Positions 21,301-32,655 of a stretch of 64,000 bases of DNA are shown here, in pieces. The notes under the pieces were generated by a model. That model had not been told where the DNA came from, did not search any database, and worked only from the letters and a program-made list of their open reading frames with translations. The stretch lies in contig CATNEN010000011.1 in the NCBI GenBank assembly GCA_950097015.1, positions 6,340,001 through 6,404,000 of the forward strand, given 5' to 3'. This DNA comes from Macrostomum hystrix. Taxonomy: Eukaryota > Platyhelminthes > Macrostomidae. Numbering within the stretch: position 1 is the first letter of the stretch; each line of letters begins with the position of its first letter. The position numbers and the translations under genes are program-made.

Positions 21301-24300
21301 GTCTTAAAAAGCTGAGCAGCACTCATCAATATGGACCAGCTCAGACATAGGTCCGTCACACTCCGTCAACACACTTAAAACCCTTCCCCTTGAGCAGTGC
21401 TCACTCACCTGGGTGTCCTCCGGTGAGCTGACATCAATTGAGCAGTCCACAGGAGTTGTGGGCTCGGCTAAGTAGGTGGGCGGAAATTTCTCTCTCAGCT
21501 GCCTGGTGAGAATCACTTCCTGACGACCGACTGGCAACTGCAGCTCCAGGACGCACTCTGCGAGACATGAGAGTGAGATGGCAGAGATGAGAGTGAGATG
21601 GCAGAGATGAGAGTGAGATGGCAGAGATGAGAGTGAGATGGCAGAGATGAGAGAGTGAGATGGCAGAGATGAGAGTGAGATGGCAGAGATGAGAGTGAGA
21701 TGGCAGAGATGAGAGTGAGATGGCAGAGATGAGAGAGTGAGATGGCAGAGATGAGAGTGAGATGGCAGAGATGAGAGAGTGAGATGGCAGAGATGAGAGT
21801 GAGATGGCAGAGATGAGAGTGAGATGGCAGAGATGAGAGAGTGAGATGGCAGAGATGAGAGTGAGATGAGAGTGAGATGGCAGAGATGAGAGAGTGAGAT
21901 GGCAGAGATGAGAGTGAGATGGCAGAGATGAGAGTGAGATGGCAGAGATGAGAGTGTGAGATGGCAGAGATGAGAGTGTGAGATGGCAGAGATGAGAGAG
22001 TGAGATGGCAGAGATGAGAGAGTGAGATGACAGAGATGAGAGAGTCAGTGATTTAATTGAGAACATAGTTTAGGAAAGGTGGGTTAGCATGGTATAATTG
22101 CTTGAATAACTTGACGACTTAAGGCTCACATAAAACAAAGAGTTAAAAAGACAATTGGCTTTTATAAAGTGGATCACAGAAGATCTGGGTGTTGTGGGGC
22201 ATTCAATCCATTTCTTATCAGCCTAATGAAAGTCGTATATGTTAGCGGGACTCAAGCAGCAGCAGCAGTGACTGTGAACCCAAACGGAAGGCAGGAAATA
22301 AAAGTGCATCCAGGAGCAAGGAAAAGAGAGAGAGCTTGTGAGGCAGTTTTTTTTGTTCGGAGCAAGTCTTCAGCAGCTCATCCCAATGTATGTTCGTTGT
22401 TGCTGGAGGTTTTTTTCTTCCTCCAGAAGATCCCACTGCCATCGGGTGGAATGGACGCCATGGGTTTAGTCGGTCGACTGAAATATTTAAAATGCTTAAT
22501 TAGCATTGGATGAATTATAGAATGCGGCGTTTGTGATAACAAAAGGTCCTGCCAAATCCTGTGGGATCCTCAGGTTTCACTTTTTTGGCATAAGCGCAGG
22601 GGAGAGATAAGAATGGGGAGGAATTTAAGCTGACTGCAGAAGTTTGCGCTAGATTTTGGCATCTAATCGTATAGGATCAACAAGAGAGATTAGTGGGATT
22701 CGGTAAAGAGAGCGTGGCATCTGGGGTAGTGTGGCATCTGGGGTAGTGTGGCATCTGGGATAGTGTGGCATCTGGGGTAGTGTGGCATCTGGGGTAGTGT
22801 GGCATCTGGGGTAGTGTGGCATCTGGGGTAGTGTGGCAGTTGGGGTAGTGTGGCAGTTGGGGTAGTGTGGCATCTGGGGTAGTGTGGCATCTGGGGTAGT
22901 GTGGAATCTGGGGTAGTGTGGCATCTGGGGTAGTGTGGCATTCGGGGTAGTGTGGCATCTGGGGTAGTGTGGCATCTGGGGTAGTGTGGCATCTGGGGTA
23001 GTGTGGCATCTGGGGTAGTGTGGCATCTGGGGTAGTGTGGCATTCGGGGTAGTGTGGCATCTGGGGTAGTGTGGCATCTGGAGTAGTGTGGCATCTGGGG
23101 TAGTGTGGCATCTAAGGGAGCGAGTGTGGAATGTGAGGAAGAATGTGGGATTTGAGAAAGGGTAGAGTGGGATATCACAGAGAAATTGGGATCAGACTAA
23201 ATATTATGTGGGATCTGCATGACGCAGAGAAAGACTGACAAATCAAAGAATGCTTGAGATGTGCTCAGAGTGTGCAACAACACTGGCAAAGCAGACAGGT
23301 AGTGAAATACGGAGATCAATGCGCTGAGTGGCATTCCTAGAAGCAGCAGCTGCTGCTGCTGAGGACTAGTGTAGGCTGGGGCAGGCGATGCCACTTTTGT
23401 CGCATTTCCCGGCCCTGTCTCGTCTATTTCTCTCCTATTCGTTTTCTCTCCACCACCGATGGCAAAAAAACTGCTGCAGGTAAAAAAGCAGTTTTTGTCC
23501 TAACAGGATGCGCCACAGTTGGAAATCCTGACCCGCGAGAGAAGAATGAATCCAGGAGCTTGACGGCAGACTGGAATCCAAATGACGACGAGACGGTGGG
23601 GAAGAATAGGTTGCGGGCAGCGATCAGGCGACCAGCCTTGCAAACACCTGTTTCAGGTCCGAGTGCCGCAAATTGAATCCCATGGACTATGATCCCATTA
23701 GTCTAAACAATTCCTGCCCTGAAAAGCTGGAAAGTTCAGAATTGTCCGAAATCGTTTTCTGGGCGCTGTCCCAAATTTAATCAGTTTCATTTGCAAGTGA
23801 GAATAGGGTTTAACAAAATTTTTTCATTTCAATTTACAGCATTATACCTGCATGCCACTTTGTTGTTGCTTGTGCCATTTTGTGTAAAAAAGCACAATTT
23901 TTTGTTGACTTAAGTTTTTTGTAAAAAATGTAATTTTATCTTTAAATGCTATTTTGGGTTAATTTAATTCCATTCAGTGTCGTTAAAATGGAAAGCTAAG
24001 GGCTTAAATTTTCAGAATCACGGGTTCGTTCAGCATCTCAAGCTTGTGAGTCACCACCTCCCAACCCACCTTGCTTAGCACCGCCAGGTGACTTGGGTGT
24101 TACAAACTTGTAAACCGCCATGACACCTCTGTGCTCAATCACTTCGTCCGACTTGAATCTGAGCCACAGGTAGCGACCCGAGGATCTCAATCGTTGCGAC
24201 GGTGGCTTCGCTCCACAGTAGCGCCCGTTGCTACTGCCGTCATTCTGGTTGCTAAGCAACGGAGAATAGCCGTAGGGACCGTCGCGGACCTCCAGGTAGT

Positions 24301-27300
24301 CGGAGACGCAGCCGGAGCTCTCCTCGATGTGGAACTCGCCACGAAAGTCCAGCTCGACGACTTGATCTGGTCGATCAGCTGAGGGTGTGTTGGGGCTGCG
24401 AACTGATGGATAGCACTGCGACTGAGGGCCTGGGTTCGATTCCAGGCCCTGAAGTATTTGAGGGTAGTTCAACGCACTGAAGGATTTGAGGGTAGTTGAA
24501 CACACTAGGAAGGATTTGAGGGTAGTTGAACACTGAAGGATTTGAGGGTAGCTGAACACACTAGGAAGGATTTGAGGGTTGTTGAACACTGAAGGATTTG
24601 AGGGTAGCTGAACACTCTAGGAAGGATTTGAGGGTAGCTGAACACTGAAGGATTTGAGGGTAGCTGAACACACTAGGAAGGATTTGAGGGTAGTTGAACA
24701 CTGAAGGATTTGAGGGTAGCTGAACACTCTAGGAAGGATTTGAGGGTAGCTGAACACTGAAGGATTTGAGGGTAGCTGAACACACTAGGAAGGATTTGAG
24801 GGTAGTTGAACACTGAAGGATTTGAGTGTAGCTGAACACTCTAGGAAGGATTTGAGGGTAGTTGAACACACTAGGAAGGATTTGAGGGTAGTTGAGCACT
24901 GAAGGATTTGAGGGTAGCTGAACACTGAAGGATTTGAGGGTAGCTGAACACTCTAGGAAGGATTTGAGGGTATTTGAACACACTAGGAAGGATTTGAGGG
25001 TGTTTGAACACACTAGGAAGGATTTGAGGGTAGTTGAGCACTGAAGGATTTGAGTGTAGCTGAACACACTCTAGGAAGGATTTGAGGGTAGTTGAACACA
25101 CTAGGAAGGATTTGAGGGTAGTTGAACACTGAAGGATTTGAGTGTAGCTGAACACTCTAGGAAGGATTTGAGGGTAGTTGAACACACTAGGAAGGATTTG
25201 AGGGTAGTTGAGCACTGAAGGATTTGAGGGTAGCTGAACACTGAAGGATTTGAGGGTAGCTGAACACTCTAGGAAGGATTTGAGGGTATTTGAACACACT
25301 AGGAAGGATTTGAGGGTATTTGAACACACTAGGAAGGATTTGAGGGTAGTTGAGCACTGAAGGATTTGAGTGTAGCTGAACACACTCTAGGAAGGATTTG
25401 AGGGTAGTTGAACACACTAGGAAGGATTTGAGGGTAGTTGAGCACTGAAGGATTTGAGTGTAGCTGAACACTCTAGGAAGGATTTGAGGGTAGTTGAACA
25501 CACTGAAGGATTTGAGGGTAGCTGAACACTCTAGGAAGGATTTGAGGGTAGTTGAACACTGAAGGATTTGAGGGTAGCTGAACACTGAAGGATTTGAGGG
25601 TATTTGAACACACTAGGAAGGATTTGAGGGTATTTGAACACACTAGGAAGGATTTGAGGGTATTTGAACACACTAGGAAGGATTTGAGGGTAGTTGAGCA
25701 CTGAAGGATTTGAGTGTAGCTGAACACTCTAGGAAGGATTTGAGGGTAGTTGAGCACTGAAGGATTTGAGTGTAGCTGAACACTGAAGGATTTGAGGGTA
25801 GCTGAGCACTGAAGGATTTGAGGGTAGCTGAACACTCTAGGAAGGATTTGAGGGTATTTGAACACACTAGGAAGGATTTGAGGGTAGTTGAGCACTGAAG
25901 GATTTGAGTGTAGCTGAACACTCTAGGAAGGATTTGAGGTTAGTTGAGCACTGAAGGATTTGAGTGTAGCTGAACACTGAAGGGTTTGAGGGTAGCTGAG
26001 CACTGAAGGATTTGAGGGTAGCTGAACACTCTAGGAAGGATTTGAGGGTATTTGAACACACTAGGAAGGATTTGAGGGTAGCTTTCTCGATATTTTTAAC
26101 AATTTACGGCCCAAAAACGCTCTCACCTTTGATCACCTTGATGCAGTTGCAGCTCATTGGGTAGATCAGGCTGTCATAATTTGGCGTATTAAATTTGAAA
26201 TAGCCATTCGAGAACCCGACACCAGCTGTGAACTCCGCGCACAGCTTTGACTGGGGCGGCAAAGTGTCTGAAGGTGGATTTTTACGGCCCTTAATTAGCG
26301 CTTGGCTCATTGCCTTTGATCTATGCCGACACTGTAGCGTGTTAATCAAGCAATGTAGATAACTTTAAATTTTTGGTACTTACCTGCGGCCGAGGATTCA
26401 GCCATGACAGCAAAACAAGGCCCGTAGGACATCAGGTATTCCAAGATCAGGCTACTGAATAGCAGCATGAGGGCACCTGTTGGAAGAAATTTTCCTATTG
26501 TTAGTATCTTCGACTAATTTTCGGGCAAGAATGTAAGATTCTTTTCTGAGAAAAATCAGCCTTATGCTTATTTTCTGTTTTGCTTTAGTACGTGACAAAC
26601 GCTAGTACGAGAAATAGAAACGTCATTTGTTCAACAAAATTTGTGTTGCACTCAGGCGTACTAATTTCAGCGTCAAGGTCAACGGTAACGCGATGCTGTC
26701 ATGATAAGTGAGTCACGTGACACTCTTTACACAATGTTTTGAAGCCAGTGAATCAGTGCTGCTCTTTAGTGTGCTATTTTTAGCATCAAGGTCAACAGTC
26801 ACGCGATGCTGTCATGATAAGTGAGTCACGTGACACTCTTCACACGATGTTTTGAAGCCAGTGAATCAGTGCTGCTCTTTAGTGTGCTATTTTTAGCATC
26901 AAGGTCAAAAGTCACACGCGATGCTTTCATGACAAGAGATTTTAGGCTGCGCACTGCTTGAAAATGGCATCACCGCATGATGGCCTAATTAAAAATCTGA
27001 TTCAAACATCGCTAGTGAATCCGCAGCCCAGAGGCAAAATCACTGCACCGATTATCCGCATCAGAGACGCTAGCCACGAATGCCTGTAAAAGTGCACCTC
27101 CCCTGTGTGTGGCTCACGCTGAAATACTGGTTCAGCTTAGGACAAAAAGTAGTTTTTTTCTTTGCTGATGCGCTTTTCCTCTGGGAAAGTTAGATTTATT
27201 AGTGTTTTTCTTATCCCGTAGCCACATTCAGGCAATGGAAGCCTTTGAAGTTGGAAACAAGATTGCTATAATATATATGCATCTGCTCTGTTGACCATTA

Positions 27301-28348
27301 GCTCTCTGGAAAATTAAATTCTTGAGTATTAAAATTAACATGAAATACAAAAACCATCACCGAATTCGGTTTGTTGACAACTCAAATTTGCACTTTTTAA
27401 TCTAGACCTGACAGGCAGCTACCATTCGTTCTCTACGGGTGCTAAGATACCCCGAAAGAGGTTGTATACTTGGGACTTGTAATCTTCGGACATCTGTCAT
27501 TCTGGGGAATATGGATTGTTGTAAAAGCACGCGCCATCAATGTCAGAAATCGTACAGCTTTTTCCAAGATAGTTGATGGGATGATAAACAAAGTACAACA
27601 TGCACCTGATAATAGTCAAGGTGAGTCAAGCCTTCTTAGCTTTCTATTTCCAGTAAAAGTTAATTACCACACTAACTAATGGTAAGCAAAATTATATTTC
27701 CACGAAAATAAATTGTACCCAATGTACTTAACACCAGATTTCTCTAAAAAACTGCAACACTCGATGAAGAAATCATCAGTTCAATTAATCGGTAACCGAG
27801 TTCTATGAAAGCCAAATTAAATAGCATAATAATAATCTAAATAATAACTGCAGGTTAGCTGCGGGCAATGGCACATCATTTGGTGACACTAGACCCGCAG
27901 CCAGCGAGGAGGCAATTCTGCCCATTCCGCTGACTCCTGAGCACTCACGCACACAAATACCGTACGCAGGCACACGCTCACACAGGTGTGTACATCCGCC
28001 TGACTTTCTCATCGTCAGGCAGTGTACACTCTCACTGTGCCTTGGAGGTTGGCCCTCAATGGCGTAAATTGCAGGAAAAGCCACCAGGCATTCTCTCCGC
28101 GGCTGAGCCCTAGCCCAAAAATGTGGCCTCGCCGCGGAATCGAGCTCAGGGACCGTGGTGCGAGAGGCAAACGCGTTAACCGCTACACCATATCGCTATG
28201 GCATAGATCGATAGATTTCTAAGAAAATTGATCGATATAAAAAATTGATCTCAAATACAAGATAATCACAAACAAACGCAAATCTTGACGACCGACATTC
28301 ACCTGAAGCTGCGGTATTCGCAGCCATCAGCGTTCCTCCTGAAGGCAT
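15165..28348 (-). CDS. NETO-like CUB/CUB/LDLa membrane receptor auxiliary protein
   Basis: Single-pass membrane protein of the neuropilin-and-tolloid-like (NETO) type, whose relatives are auxiliary subunits of ionotropic glutamate receptors. Coding exons, minus strand: 28348-28303, 26476-26384, 26267-26127, 24378-24070, 21557-21409, 19520-19283, 19100-18954, 15955-15165. Together 1914 nt, 637 aa, with phases agreeing at all seven junctions. Order: hydrophobic signal/leader; CUB1 (exons 3-4, YLEVRDGPYGYSPL, then YCG); CUB2 (exons 5-6, VDCSID, YVYDG); an LDL-receptor class A module (exon 7, CPDGRDELNC); a transmembrane helix (IILGSIGLAFVALTAACCC) and a long cytoplasmic tail in exon 8. The tail carries poly-Ala, poly-Pro and about 45 residues of Gln/His repeat, and ends RMVFQA. 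CUB-CUB-LDLa-TM order is diagnostic of NETO proteins. Introns 3, 4, 5 and 7 hold minisatellites. The exact acceptor of exon 4 is the least certain: three in-frame AG sites exist, and the one giving the best CUB spacing was chosen. Confidence 0.9.
15203..15340 (-). repeat. CAG/CAT (Gln/His) expansion in the NETO-like tail
   Basis: Triplet repeat of ctg/atg on the plus strand encoding about 45 residues of Gln interrupted by His in the cytoplasmic tail. A second short poly-Ala (gct/gcc) tract is at about 15758-15787, and a poly-Pro tract (ggcggcggc) at about 15600-15624. Confidence 0.9.
16700..17125. repeat. 17-bp minisatellite in NETO intron 7
   Basis: About 19 near-identical copies of gtgtcacctgttagaca (17 bp), preceded by 5-6 longer, diverged relatives. 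On the gene's sense strand each unit contains taacag|gtgaca, an acceptor-like AG immediately followed by a donor-like GT. Confidence 0.95.
17530..18310. repeat. 24-bp (2 x 12) minisatellite in NETO intron 7
   Basis: About 21 copies of gagtgacagtatgagttatg-ggtta relatives (24 bp), passing at about 18050 into a related half-unit array built from the 12-mers gagtgacagttt and gagtgacggttg. The transition shows how a 12-mer was duplicated and diverged. Confidence 0.9.
18675..18903. repeat. 13-bp minisatellite in NETO intron 7
   Basis: About 17 copies of gctatgctccgtt (13 bp) with scattered substitutions, ending about 50 bp from the LDLa exon. Open frames in it (Leu/Cys/Tyr/Ala) are repeat artefacts. 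Confidence 0.9.
19605..20430. repeat. 20-bp minisatellite in NETO intron 5
   Basis: Array of gtgtgtcactctgcctgtct (20 bp) alternating with a 32-bp composite made of the same parts (…tctgtctgtcactctgcctct…). Several blocks repeat in the same order, indicating duplication of longer segments. The Val/Ser/Leu/Cys frames on the plus strand are antisense to the gene. Confidence 0.95.
20431..21408 (-). other. Rest of NETO intron 5, nothing recognised
   Basis: Unique sequence between the 20-bp array and the CUB2 exon at 21557-21409. It contains only short ORFs without similarity that can be recognised. Confidence 0.6.
21566..22045. repeat. 20/22-bp minisatellite in NETO intron 4
   Basis: About 23 copies of atgagagtgagatggcagag (20 bp), with 22-bp variants carrying an extra ga. 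It starts only 8 bp beyond the acceptor of the CUB2 exon. The sense strand is a polypyrimidine-rich (atctcactctcatctctgcc) array, open in all frames. Confidence 0.95.
22712..23115. repeat. 17-bp minisatellite in NETO intron 4
   Basis: About 23 copies of gtggcatctggggtagt (17 bp). The sense strand reads actaccccagatgccac, with an acceptor-like ccccag in every unit, and is free of stops in all three frames. Confidence 0.95.
23116..24069 (-). other. Rest of NETO intron 4, nothing recognised
   Basis: Unique sequence, AT-rich towards 23800-24000. No gene, SINE or transposon was recognised. Confidence 0.6.
24465..26085. repeat. 26/30-bp minisatellite in NETO intron 3
   Basis: About 57 units alternating between 26 bp (core gaaggatttgagggtagctg) and 30 bp (the same core with a ctag or cactctag insertion). 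Longer blocks, for example about 24760-25065 and 25065-25380, recur in the same order. The sense strand reads ctaccctcaaatccttcag, a pyrimidine-rich tract ending in CAG, in about half of the units. It is open in all sense frames. Confidence 0.95.
26671..26940. repeat. 113-bp tandem duplication with CACGTG palindromes, NETO intron 1
   Basis: Two full copies and a partial third, starting at 26671, 26784 and 26897. The first two each contain the palindrome gtcacgtgac (an E-box core) and gtcatgataagtgag. Position in the first intron of a receptor gene is compatible with an enhancer; that is inference. Confidence 0.8.
27846..28198 (-). mobile_element. tRNA-derived SINE, family 1, near full length
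   Basis: Reverse-oriented copy in NETO intron 1. The 3' end (tgccattgcccgcagc, then an ATT-rich tail) is at the left. The tRNA-like head (gcggttaacgcgtttgcc, gagctcgattccgcgg) is at the right. Confidence 0.85.
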
Positions 28349-28509
28349 GCCAGCCGCTGTGCTGGACACATTGCCCGTCTCCGCTCTGAAGTAGGCGATT
28401 GTCTGCCGCAGCTAACGAGTGACTGTCAAACGATTGTGCTGTCAGAGGAAATCTTCAGACAGACATATCACATCTAACTGGGCCACGTTCATTTTCCATA
28501 TGAAAAACT

Positions 28510-28521
28510 GGGTTATAAAGG
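28510..28521 (-). promoter_or_regulatory. TATA-like box of the NETO-like gene
   Basis: CTTTATAACC on the minus strand, about 165 bp upstream of the NETO start codon. A start site about 30 bp downstream would give a 5' UTR of about 135 nt. Confidence 0.4.
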
Positions 28522-29200
28522 CCTTTTCTTGGGCCTGAAACTGTTTGTCTGCTCGGGCGTTCTCTTTAATTCCTGTTCGTCGAAAGAAAAAGATTCGCGA
28601 AGGACGTTTCTGATTGGCTGCCCCTGTGGACGGGCTTCACCAAGGGACATTGTTGGATAATGGAACACTAGAAGGCGATTCACGAAGGCATTAGTTGGTT
28701 CTGTTTCGCTTTCATGGCGTAGGCTTCTAACAAATCATAAAATGATCAGTAGTTTTGGTACATCAGAACTATTTCTGAGATTCAATCCTCCTTAGATTTC
28801 CCCATCTACGCATATCATTGTCCTACTGAACACTAGATAGCTCGTAATAGTCCGTTTAGAGATTCATCTAGAAACCGTTTCCATGACAACAGAGCTCCTT
28901 TAAGCTATACGCATCGAAATTTGCTTCCAAACTAGATCCCACACGTTTCTCTTGAAATTGGGATTTCCTGATTTTAAGATTTCCTTACCTGAGAATTACT
29001 AATCTAAAGATTTTTCGATTTAAAAATGTTACCGAACAGTGATCTTTCATTTACCTTATTTAATTTACTTACTTACTTACCTTACTTACTTACTTACTTA
29101 CTTAATACTACCTGACTTACTTAAATAAGGTATTTATCTATCGATACACAGATTATCTATAAATAGGAACTCCCTAATCTATAGGGAATCCTGACTAGTA
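28522..29200. other. Intergenic, with a short ACTT microsatellite
   Basis: Unique sequence with a tetranucleotide (actt)n run at about 29060-29125. No gene is seen. Confidence 0.6.
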
Positions 29201-29202
29201 TT

Positions 29203-30085
29203 TCCTCGCCTTGGGATTTCCTCACCTTGGGATTTCCTCACCTTGGGATTTCCTCACCTTGTGATTTCCTCACCTTGGGATTTCCTCACCTTGTGATTTC
29301 CTCACCTTGGGATTTCCTCACCTTGGGATTTACTCACCTTGGGATTTCCTCACCTTGGGATTTCCTCACCTTGGGATTTCCTCACATTGGGATTTCCTCA
29401 CCTTGGGATTTCCGCACTTAGGGATTTCCTCACCTTGGGATTTCAGCACTTAGGGATTTCCTCACCTTGGGATTTCCTCACCTTGGGATTTCCTCACATT
29501 GAGATTTCCTCACCTTGGGATTTCCGCACTTAGGGATTTCCTCACCTTGGGATTTCCGCACTTAGGGATTTCCTCACGTAGGGATTTCCTCAACTTGGGA
29601 TTTACTCACCTTGGGATTTCCGCACCTAGGGATTTCCTCACGTAGGGATTTCCTCAACTTGGGATTTCCTCAACTTGGGATTTCCTCAACTTGGGATTTC
29701 CTCACCTTATGATTTCTTCACCTTGTGATTTCCTCACCTTGGGATTTCCTCACCTTCGGGATTTCCGCACGTAGGGATTTCCTCACGTAGGGATTTCCTC
29801 AACTTGGGATTTCCTCACCTTGGGATTTCCTCACCTTGGGATTTCCTCACCTTGGGATTTCCTCACCTTGGGATTTCCTCACCTTGTGATTTCCTCGCCT
29901 TGGGATTTCCTCACCTTGGGATTTCCTCACGTAGGGATTTCCTCAACTTGTGATTTCCTCACCTTGGGATTTCCGCACGTAGGGATTTCCTCACGTAGGG
30001 ATTTCCTCACCTTGGATTTCCGCACGTAGGGATTTCCTCACGTAGGGATTTCCTCAACTTGGGATTTACTCACCTAAGGATTTCC
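29203..30085. repeat. 17-bp minisatellite, intergenic
   Basis: About 51 copies of gggatttcctcaccttg (17 bp), with variants cacttag, cacgtag and caacttg at the end of the unit. On the minus strand each canonical unit contains caag|gtgagg, close to a consensus 5' splice site. Confidence 0.95.
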
Positions 30086-31429
30086 CAATCGAGGGACTTC
30101 GCAGTCTAGGGATTTTCATATCAAGGATTTTCAAGGGATTTTTTAGACAGATGAAAGCTTGAATTCACATTCTCTTTTTTGAGAAAGTTATATTTTCAGA
30201 TTTTCTGTTTCTGCTACACTTCTGACGAGTATTTAAAAAAATACATTTAGCGTTATTAATTACAAAGCAAAGCAAGTTGGCTAAAGTGCACAAAACGGAA
30301 TTAAAAGCTTTAAAAAGAAATCGAAAGAAAAAAATAATTGCTTCAGATAGCACTTCAAGATAAAGCTACAAAAAGTCACCAAAATGAAATCGAACCCAAC
30401 GAATTGAATAAGATCTGTGTGATAACCTGACTCGTCTGATTTGCTCGCTATCTGAGGTCGTCTCAGCCGTTTCAAATTATCCCGTAATTTCGACCAGAAT
30501 CAAATGCTTGATTAAATCTTTCGAATTAAAGGAGAAATTCTATAATACGTCGTAAAAGACAGGCAACTTTCGGAAACAGACCATAGCCCTGAAAGTTTCG
30601 AACCGTTGACCAACTTTGAATTTTAGTACCTAGTTTTCGACAGGTGGTGCATTATATTAGAAGTACACAATAGAAAAATTTGCTTAATTGTAATTCAGTT
30701 TTCGACTTGTTTAACTGCCCGTTGAGTCTGCAATTGTACTGTTTAGTATTTGTATATTTAAGCGAGGAAACGTTAAATATAAAACGTTAGGCAAAGTGTT
30801 TTATGAAAATGATTCAAATTTACTGCTAGCTTGATTTCAATACGCATTACAAAAATCAATCGATACTTTACGAATTGAAGAGTTGTTTTCGAATTCGCAG
30901 AAACTATTGAAAAAAAATGTGCGAAGCAAGCTACTTACAGTAATATAAGTGGACTAATTTTGCTTCGACAAATAATCAATTTACAAAAGCTGTCTTTAAA
31001 TATACGAATTTAAAAGAGGAAAGTGAGAAGATCTTTGCTTGATTAATCGACTGCTGAAAGCAAACAGAATTGGGAAACAAACCTGTCATTGATTAGGGAA
31101 AATTTGGACAAAGTCCTTTGCTCCACTTTTTGGTTCACTTAATAAACGCACATCTCTGACAATCTCAAAAACCATGCACTATTATTTTGTGTCTCAAGAC
31201 ATGCTTGACCGGAACGACAATTGAGTGAAAGGCTTAATTCGTGGTCGAGACATGCTCGAAAGGAATTTGTTCCTTTCATTTATTTGATAGAATTTTGATT
31301 GTCAAATGGAGTGTTTTTATGCTATTTTTTAAGTAATTTCTAGGACTTCACTCACGCCAATCAAAATTTAAAGGCAGATTTTACTAATTAAGCGCGAGTT
31401 CAATAAGCTCAACCAGTCAGCCTCGATCT
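30086..31429. other. AT-rich intergenic, nothing recognised
   Basis: AT-rich sequence downstream of the universal stress protein gene (minus strand). It has short ORFs without recognisable similarity. Confidence 0.6.
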
Positions 31430-32647
31430 TCAGTCTTCCTCCTCGGACGGAGGCACAATGGTGACCGGCCTGTGAGCGTGGTGCAGCACGTAGTCGCTGA
31501 CGGAGCCGAGGAAGGCGCGTCGCAGCTTGCCGATGCCGCGCGAGCCCATGACGATGAGGGCTACGTCCTCCTCGTCAGCGATCTGCACAATGGCCTGTTT
31601 AGCGGAATCGGTGTTCGCATATGGTCTCTTCTGAAATATACTCAATATCTGATATCAACGGGAGAGCGACATTTGCCAGCCAATATACCAGCTATTGCGT
31701 CTGATAACAGTAGAACTACCAAGCCACTTTGCCACGCGTTTTTATAACAAGGGGCGGAAAGTTTTCCACCTTAAATTTTTTTGGCAGCGCCTGAATTCTA
31801 ACACCGCTGATTGGTCGACAGACTTGGCGATGGTGTCCTGTGCTTGAGCTACGCCTAATATTTAGGCTTGGTCAGTGAAATTGGAGAAATTGCGTCATGC
31901 AGTGGCCTAGTTCCACCAGTTGTGGCCCTTGAAGGTCCAGCAGTCCGTCGGACGGACGGAGATGATGTAGGAACATTCGGGTGACATGCTGATAAATTTT
32001 GAAGGCCTGACAAGGCCGCACTGAGGCGCAGTGCTAATTCGTGTATAGGGGTGTATGAAAAACCCCGCGCTTATGGGAAAAATCAGACCTTCGGCCAGAT
32101 ATATTGAATATCTCGACGGTCTGAAGAGCTGGCGACTTGATTCTTGTTTCAGAAGATGCGCAACAAAAATTGGTCCGTTTTCTTGAGTTCCGTGTGCTTG
32201 CGTTGCCCCCCATTCAGGGGGATTTCGTATCAACTTAAGGCTCTAGAATGGAGCCCGAACCAAACCGACTCGTCCTTCAATTATTGTCATTCATAATGAA
32301 TATCAATATCCTATTACCTGGCCTGTACCGTGGGCAATGCGCTCCAGGAAGCGAATGTGCGCAATGCCCAGAGACTGGCAGAGCTCGCGCACGTGACTGG
32401 CCAGTTGCTTCGCCTCCGCCACCTTCTCCTCGACGGCCTTGGCGTACACTTCGCCAGCGGCTACGCCGGCCATGCCGAAACCGATGGCAACCTCCGGTGG
32501 CTCACTGACATTGGCGAAGATCACCTGGTCGGCGTCACGTTTGATGTGCTCCGCGTAGAAGCGGAGGCCGCGCTCGCTGTGCTGGCTCCGGTCAATGCCG
32601 ATCAGCACCTTGCGCGGCTGCTGCTGCTGCGTCTCGCTGCTGGCCAT
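31430..32647 (-). CDS. Universal stress protein (UspA family)
   Basis: Single-domain UspA-type protein of 176 aa. Coding exons on the minus strand are 32647-32318 and 31630-31430, joined in phase 0. The N-terminal strand and loop KVLIGIDRSQHSERGL is typical. The C-terminal ATP-binding signature G-x2-G-x9-G-S is complete (GSRGIGKLRRAFLGS), so nucleotide binding is expected. Such proteins occur in bacteria, plants and some invertebrates, and are absent from vertebrates; their role in animals is poorly defined. A donor-like AAAG|GTGAGT at 33318 and an acceptor-like CTCGTAG ending at 32656 suggest a 5' UTR intron. The 687-bp coding intron holds a copy of a dispersed motif at about 32090-32130. 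Confidence 0.93.
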
Positions 32648-32655
32648 TCTTGGAT

